A stretch of 64,000 nucleotides of DNA from Conoideocrella luteorostrata (taxonomy: Eukaryota; Ascomycota; Sordariomycetes; Hypocreales; Clavicipitaceae), in assembly GCA_032433595.1 (NCBI GenBank), contig JASWJB010000004.1, forward strand, positions 124,001-188,000, read 5' to 3'. The translations under genes and the position numbers were made by a program. The notes below the pieces were generated by a model. The model worked only from the letters and a program-made list of their open reading frames with translations, was not told where the DNA came from and did not search any database. Of the stretch, positions 58,418-64,000 are shown piece after piece (within the stretch, counting starts at the first letter, position 1; every line of letters begins with the position of its first letter).

Positions 58418-59964
58418 GGTGACTAACTACATTGGAACTTGAAGAAGTTATGAAGCATATTCGTGCCCCGTGATCTTGATCACTTAGACGAACACTCAAG
58501 TAGACACCTATTCGCTGGAACTCTCTTAGACCCCGATATATTTCCTCTGCGAAAGACTGCTAGCTCCGTCCTGCAGATGGAGTTCCAAATGAGAAGGTCG
58601 TACTGGGTGTTCATTGTGCCTCTGTCGGTGGTACTCAGTCAACAACGTCGGTCAAGCTTAGAAAGCCAACTTGCCAGCCAAGGGCTCCTGTATTATGGCT
58701 CACGCGGACTAACTGGAGCATCAATCTCGTTGAAATATACCTCCCAATTGTCGCCTGATCCAAATGTTCATGTTGATGAGATCCAAAGTTATAGAGCAAT
58801 TGCGCCGTGAATATCGCAACGAATAGATTGAATTGATGCTTGCGAATCGTTTCCTTTTCCTCCAGGAATATCCACGTTTCAACCCCCGTTTCTACTCGTG
58901 CCGATGCCCCACGAACGACATTAATTTCCGTACCTAATGCATTCTAACAAGCTTCGGACTACTGAATATTCTGAAAAGAAAAAAAAAAGAAAAGAAAAAA
59001 AACAGCAGTGACAGTACGGCTACCTATTCACGGCACTAATGTTCATGATATAGGCCAGCCTCGCGAACGGATCATCTGAATCATACCACCTGTGATATGC
59101 ATGTAAAGGGAGAATTAAATACGATTACTTTGGGCAATGGGGCATGTACAGTGTCACAACGTGAGCACCTATGGGGGTGGTTATCTTGCCCAGTGGAATC
59201 GTCCTTGTCTTCTGGCTATTTGATGAGGAATTTGACCTCTTCTTATAGATAATTCCTAGCTAGCCTATCGTGCGATGTTGCGCTGCAGACACGGAAGATT
59301 CCTGCGGAACCCTCCGCTGACCGGCGGGTTCTTCTTGACACACAGTACAAGTAAGTAGAGTAGAGTCGAGCTAGAAGTTACTAGAAACAGCCCAAGCTCG
59401 AGCCAGCAACGAAAATAGCTTGTATGCCTGTATTTTTAGTACCAGAGCTTAAGCGAGATGATCCCGGTCGAAAATTCCACGTCGCTCTGTGCCTCCTTAA
59501 CAGCACCAGTCACTGCCGGCCCCAGCTTGTTGTTAAAGTACTACGTAACACCTGTTCGTTGCGTCGTCGTCGTTCCTCGCGAGTTAGAGTAATTTCGGGG
59601 CCGGATTAACCAGCACCCTTTTTGCATCCCGCTAATAGCACAATTGCGTTGCAATGCAATTTCTCCTATCACGTTGCATAGTAAACTACGCGCTGCTAAA
59701 TTGCATACTCCACCACTGTACACTGAATCGCACCCTGAATAATATGCTAAATTACGAGCCGCGACGGAGTGGATGGCTAAATTATCAACTTTATGTTAGT
59801 GCAGTTAGTGGATACATAGTGGACCTTGGACCGCTAAAATTAGCCAATCAGCAGCGCCTAAATGAGAAGAAGAAAAATCGCAAAGGGGAGTGCCTTTTTT
59901 GAGTCTCCCACAAGTTAACTTCGCTCCTTTCGTACCAAGCTAATCCAATAATGCAGTCGCCGCA
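58418..59964. other. Intergenic
   Basis: No supported gene. It holds an A-rich tract (58974-59004) and a T-run before the next gene. The small frame at 58463-58810 has no family features. Confidence 0.4.
58974..59004. repeat. A-rich tract
   Basis: A run of A interrupted by single G (gaaaagaaaaaaaaaagaaaa pattern). Confidence 0.6.
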
Positions 59965-61038
59965 ATGTCAAATCCATGCTATTATCAATGGTCTGATGAA
60001 GAGACCCTCTATTTAGTTGAATTGCTGCTGGCAACAAAAGAGCAACGCGACAACGGCTTTCAAAGGACCTCTCTGTCAGACCTCTTCAGAATTTTTGTGC
60101 CTCTCTTTACATCAAAGTTTCCAACTTCAGCTTGGAATGCAAAGAGAATCTCCAACCGGTATAATTATCTGAAGAACTATTGGTGGATTTTTCAAGACGC
60201 GAAGAAACATCCTGGAACTACCTATGATGCCGATACTGGATTACTGCGTATGAGTCGGCAAACTGCTTTGGAGATTGAACACAGGTATCGTCATTCACCC
60301 AATCTCGGCGCTGTCAAGTCTATCATAAGGAGATCATTATGGCGCAATGATAAGATCACAATCAGCGATTGGGACAAAATCTTCCCAGACAACCCTTCGA
60401 CTTGCAGTAATAGTACTGCAGCCCACGGTTGCGGCGGCTCTACCGGCAATTTCGAAAGGCAACAAGACGATGACGTTCAAACAACAGCTATAGTGGCAGA
60501 GGACACCACCAGTATTAAGACGGAACCCGGGAAGGATTCTCTTTTGCTCAATGTCCCTGACGCTGGAACCCAACCAGTACGGCAATTTACGACGTACATG
60601 AGTGATTATGAGACATCCGCCAGCTCTGACTTTGAGGAGCCAAAAGCGTCTTCCTCGGCTAAAATGGTAGTTAGAGGACGCCCTACTGGACCTCAACAAC
60701 ATAGCCGGCCTCGAGGTGTATTGAAGAAACGGGCGCCGTTGTATCAGGCCACTGATATAGCAGCTGCTGTGGCAGCAGCTCTTGCGGCCAATAGAGAGGT
60801 CCATCATATAGTCACAACGAGAGTTCCTGGGGCCGCTGACTTGGAGAATGCCGTCAAAGATTGCCAGGAATTTATACCAGAGCACGGTATGGCCTTTGCG
60901 ATGAATACTATTGCATGGTTGATACGGGATCCAGCGAACCCCGTCGTTTGGAATGCTCTAGCTACAAAGGAGGCGAAGAGACTATGGGTTGAATGTGACT
61001 TTGGTGCAAACACGTCTGCTATTAGAGGCTTAAGGTGA
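59965..61038 (+). CDS. MYB/SANT-like DNA-binding domain protein
   Basis: An intronless frame of 357 residues. The N-terminal ~95 residues resemble the fungal/plant MYB/SANT-like domain (Myb_DNA-bind_3 type): YYQWSDEETLYLVELLL, a spaced tryptophan in SAWNAKRISNRYNYLKNYWW, then the aromatic KKHPGTTYDADTGLL loop. The middle is acidic/Ser-rich and probably disordered. A basic patch with an AT-hook-like core, RGRPTGPQQHSRPRG (about 234-248), follows. The C-terminus has an Ala-rich helix (AAAVAAALAANREVHH) and a short conserved-looking tail with WNALATKEAKRLWVE. Proteins of this type occur as host genes and as the second protein of Harbinger-like transposons. No transposase partner was seen here. 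It probably binds DNA, and its targets are unknown. Confidence 0.65.
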   Translation: MSNPCYYQWSDEETLYLVELLLATKEQRDNGFQRTSLSDLFRIFVPLFTSKFPTSAWNAKRISNRYNYLKNYWWIFQDAKKHPGTTYDADTGLLRMSRQTALEIEHRYRHSPNLGAVKSIIRRSLWRNDKITISDWDKIFPDNPSTCSNSTAAHGCGGSTGNFERQQDDDVQTTAIVAEDTTSIKTEPGKDSLLLNVPDAGTQPVRQFTTYMSDYETSASSDFEEPKASSSAKMVVRGRPTGPQQHSRPRGVLKKRAPLYQATDIAAAVAAALAANREVHHIVTTRVPGAADLENAVKDCQEFIPEHGMAFAMNTIAWLIRDPANPVVWNALATKEAKRLWVECDFGANTSAIRGLR

Positions 61039-62110
61039 TCTGTATAGACTAGATAGTGCGCTCGTGCTAATAGCTGAAAATGTGGTTCCAATACTGGGCG
61101 AAAGTGTAGACAGTCTTATCTTTTTCAGTACTGTAATTGTGGTACATAATTTAAAAAACATATTGAAATGAGGGATTAATGGCTATGTTGATAAAGAATT
61201 ATTTTTCTAGCAACATGTATCGGCAGTGGATTTCCGGTCAAGACGGACGGGTAGTTTGGCAAATTTGATAGTGCACACCTCTGTTCCCTTGGAATTTTCT
61301 GAACCTCCAAAATAGTCATGCTAGAAAACAAACAACATAATGATGTCGGGTCATGACTTGTTATTTTAGCTGCATGGTGGTTGTCTTTTGCCTACGAAGC
61401 GCAGACTATTCGAGCTCAGCGCCTGCTTCATCTAGCTGCAGTCAAAGGAAATTTGATCTGGCCAAAACGAAGAGTTTTAATTTCGACTCCAGAGTGTGAT
61501 ACAACGTTGATACAGCCGGTGGCATATTACGCCTGCACAATTGTGTTAAGTCTAATGTCACAGGGAACTCACGGGGAATGTCCGATAAGCTCTATGACAC
61601 TATTTGATCTGAGCCAGCAGATATCGGAAATTGACGCACCCAATTGAATAGTAATTCCACTAGATAGCACAGTATAGCGAGCCCATGTGTAAAGTGATAC
61701 GGGATTGGCACCTCTTCAGGGCGATTTGGACGGATAATGAAGGCTGTCACAGGCTATATTAATTCATTACTCTGTCGGATTCAGTATCCACTGCACCGAA
61801 GTGCAAAAGTGTGAGCTCACTAAAAACTCATTTAGTAAGATTTAACCAAGGTATATTGTCGTACATATTTACGCTATTAGTGTGGAAGTTTCATCTGATG
61901 CAGAATTTTGTGACAGAGGCTGTCTGAATTATGATGGAATATGATGTAGTACGGAGTACGATGCCGATGTCGCATAGCTAGTGTCAAGGCTCTCAGAGTC
62001 ACAGCCCCCTATACAACAAGCCAAAGTAGGTGTATGGACAACTTAGTGCTGAATATGTGCTTATATAGATAAATAAAGTGACGCCCACGTCAACCCACCG
62101 GTGGGGTATC
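61039..62110. other. Intergenic
   Basis: A weak frame at 61381-61647 has no recognisable features. A gtacggagtac motif lies at 61949-61959, followed by an AT-rich stretch before the 3' end of the minus-strand surface-protein gene. Confidence 0.4.
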
Positions 62111-62952
62111 CTAGTCGAGCTCGTGCCTGACGCTGTTTGGTACCTCATGGACCGTGCTATGCAGTACTGGCGGACTGGAATGGTCCATTGTCATAGGGGA
62201 GACGCTTGACGGGACTTTGGGAGGCGCATGGTCAACGTCGTCCTGCTGAGGCTTCTTTTTGCGCCGCAGGAGGAAAAAGGCGGCGGCCCCTACCAACCCT
62301 ACAGCTGCCACGCCACCGATGGTGCCGCCAGCGATGGCGCCCACGTTCGAATTGCTTTTATTATCGCTATTATCGCCGCCGCTATTTTGGGTACTGTTTC
62401 CACTGTTGTTCCCGCTGCCCGTCGGTGCAGCTGTCGATGACTGAGCGGAAGCAGCACTATACGAAGTGGCCTGTACATTCGTGACAGTTGACGAAGATGA
62501 CGGCATGGAAGATGACGTAGAAGGCAGCGGGGAAGATGTGCTACCCAACGAAGAACTGGTAAGCTGAGTGCCGGTTCCGGTAATGCAAGAGTCACTCATG
62601 TTAGGGTCGCCTTCGGCACAGCCCCGATCGCAGAAGGAAATGGCCTTGATATCCCCGTTCGGTCCTCCTAAACAGTCGAATAGTGTGTTTAAAACTTTGG
62701 TTTGGTCGGTGGGATCTAGCCCCTTCTCGCTGAGCGCCGTGTCAATCTGCTTCCCATAATTGCCTATAATTGCGCCATGCTCGCATTAGTTACGGTAGAG
62801 ATGAGATATATGCCGTCAAAGCAACACACACCAATTTTGAGAAGGAAGTATCCGCAATATTTCAACCCTGGCTTGCAGTTGTTCGCAGACGCGAGTGGAA
62901 CGACGACAGCCAGAAGGATAATATACAGGCACGTGATGTTCATCTTGGCCAT
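62111..62952 (-). CDS. Ser/Thr-rich single-pass surface protein with cysteine-rich ectodomain
   Basis: Exons are 62832-62952 and 62111-62763 with a 68-nt intron, totalling 774 nt (257 residues). The signal peptide is MAKMNITCLYIILLAVVVPLASA. A compact cysteine-containing ectodomain follows (NNCKPGLKYCGYFLLKIG, FDCLGGPNGDIKAISFCDRGC), then a long Ser/Thr-rich, probably O-glycosylated stalk. One transmembrane helix (GAIAGGTIGGVAAVGLVGAA...FFLL) is followed by RRKKK and a short cytoplasmic tail. The architecture is like Mid2/Wsc-type wall sensors, but the ectodomain is not a WSC domain. It resembles a family of small secreted fungal proteins with the CKPGLxYCG start. Function is unknown; wall sensing or a surface effector are possibilities. 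Confidence 0.8.
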
Positions 62953-63511
62953 GTTGAAAGGTTCACTTCTAACTTGAAAGAAGATCGGAAACGACGACCG
63001 ACGTCTGCGGAATACGACGTCGACGTATGGTCACAGCTACTACCTGTCGAGAAAGAAGGGGAGCGGGAATCGGCGCAAGAGAGGGGGAAAAGACCATTAG
63101 GGGCGATCCATCCATCTTATACGGGAATACGCAGTTAATAGTACAGATATGATATACAAGCACGCATGGACTGGGAACCTTGTGACAGCCGAAAAAGGTT
63201 AGCATCATGAACGAAAGGATGAATTGGCAGCTGCTGGTTGGCTCGCTCACGGGAGGATCTCGGCAACTTCCACATATGTCCGTCAGCATGGGTGGGTGGA
63301 TACGAAAAATAAGCCTATCAAGAGCTATTTGCGAAACCACTAGCGATGGGGTCTGATCCAAGCAGATTACTTGTAAATCAGTCAGCATGCTGACAATGAG
63401 ACAAGGCACTAAGCATGGCGCTAATGAAGGCGTCGTGCGACACCTCTTGAGCTCACCTCTGTCTCGGCCTTGCAGCCTACCAGCGCGACTGACGGCTGAT
63501 TGAAACGAACC
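62953..63511. other. Divergent promoter region
   Basis: It lies between the surface-protein start (minus) and the monooxygenase start (plus). A minus-strand frame (62969-63571) overlaps both promoters and has no family resemblance. Confidence 0.4.
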
Positions 63512-64000
63512 ATGCCAATGACAACGGTGGCGGTTATCGGGACTGGTAAGATGGAACCAAAAACTTGACAAGCCGATCAGAGCTGACCATGGGATGGGCT
63601 TTGACCAGGACCCGCGGGTCTATCTATGCTCAAGACGCTGCGAGAAGACGGATTCGACGCGACCGCGTTCGAGCGCCGTGATAAGGTCGGCGGCTTGTGG
63701 GCCTACTCTGAGAACCCGGAATACACGTCGGCCCTGCCTTGTGAGTGCCGTTCATTTCGTTCCTTGACTTCTTGATGCCGGTTTGAAGGAGGAAGTTGCT
63801 GCGCAAAAACGGCATTGAGGCCAGCGGTTCGCTGATTGAGGCACGCAGGGACTCGCGCAAACCTGAGTAAATATACGTGCGGTTATACTGATTATCCAAT
63901 GCCCGACCGTAAGGAGATTCCCCGTCTGTGTTACTGTAATTTAGTGCTTAGCTTTAGCAGGGTTTCCGTATTATATGAAGCAACACCACTTCCAAGAATT
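63512..64000 (+). CDS. Flavin-containing monooxygenase, 5' part (continues past window)
   Basis: Exons are 63512-63545, 63609-63740, 63849-63908 and 63961 to beyond 64000. The start MPMTTVAVIGTG|PAGLSMLKTL gives the FAD-binding GxGxxG Rossmann motif across the first splice. FERRDKVGGLWAYSENPEYTSALP, TRANLSKYTCGYTDYPMPD and a FPYYMKQHHFQEF segment follow, all typical of the start of group-B flavoprotein monooxygenases (FMO/dimethylaniline type). These oxidise soft nucleophiles (N, S) with NADPH and oxygen; the substrate is unknown. The introns are 63, 108 and 52 nt. The C-terminal NADPH-binding part lies outside the window. Confidence 0.88.

Noticed and set aside
62969..63571. 200-codon minus-strand frame
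   Set aside because: It spans two promoters and the first exon of the monooxygenase, and has no recognisable domain.
1..64000. CRISPR arrays, bacterial operons, rRNA or clear tRNA genes
   Set aside because: None was seen. The spliced genes show eukaryotic nuclear DNA, and no regularly spaced repeats were found.

Overview
The window looks like nuclear DNA of a filamentous ascomycete, most likely a hypocrealean, insect- or plant-associated species of the Metarhizium/Pochonia/Cordyceps kind. The evidence is short GT-AG introns of 50-110 nt with CTAAC/CTGAC-like branch sites, CFEM-type PTH11-like receptors, fungal sugar and peptide transporters, an enterotoxin-like secreted protein and transposon relics decayed by point mutation. 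The species is an inference. Gene models were built by eye from reading frame, splice sites and family recall. Nearly all of them sum to whole codons across all exons, which is the main internal check.

1-13,000: a CFEM/PTH11-like receptor cut by the window edge; a ten-exon sugar transporter; a small secreted protein that is divergent from a three-exon secreted toxin-like gene; then a Tc1/mariner relic and a DUF3632-like pseudogene carrying only point stop codons.

13,000-32,000: ADE4 (amidophosphoribosyltransferase, 17 exons), an OPT oligopeptide transporter, a LITAF-domain protein, a truncated ankyrin-like fragment, a secreted carboxylesterase with a GC-AG intron, a P-loop kinase-like gene with a stop inside its P-loop, and a hexose transporter.

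32,000-49,000: TPS2-type trehalose-6-phosphate phosphatase, an F-box-like gene with one in-frame stop, a very large gene of unknown function (1,371 codons) also with one in-frame stop, and a decayed Fot1/pogo transposon.

49,000-64,000: a hypothetical protein, about 4.4 kb with no recognisable gene, a second CFEM/PTH11-like receptor with the same exon plan as the first, an MFS transporter of the fucose-permease/BSC6 kind, a MYB/SANT-like DNA-binding protein, a serine-rich single-pass surface protein, and the start of a flavin-containing monooxygenase.

Housekeeping genes (ADE4, TPS2) alternate with environment-facing accessory genes: receptors, transporters, secreted enzymes and a toxin. The most interesting locus is 6,393-10,669. 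There a signal peptide and a possible RNase-like domain appear to be spliced onto the C-terminal module that I recall from fungal heat-labile-enterotoxin-like proteins. Its promoter is shared with a small secreted helical protein.
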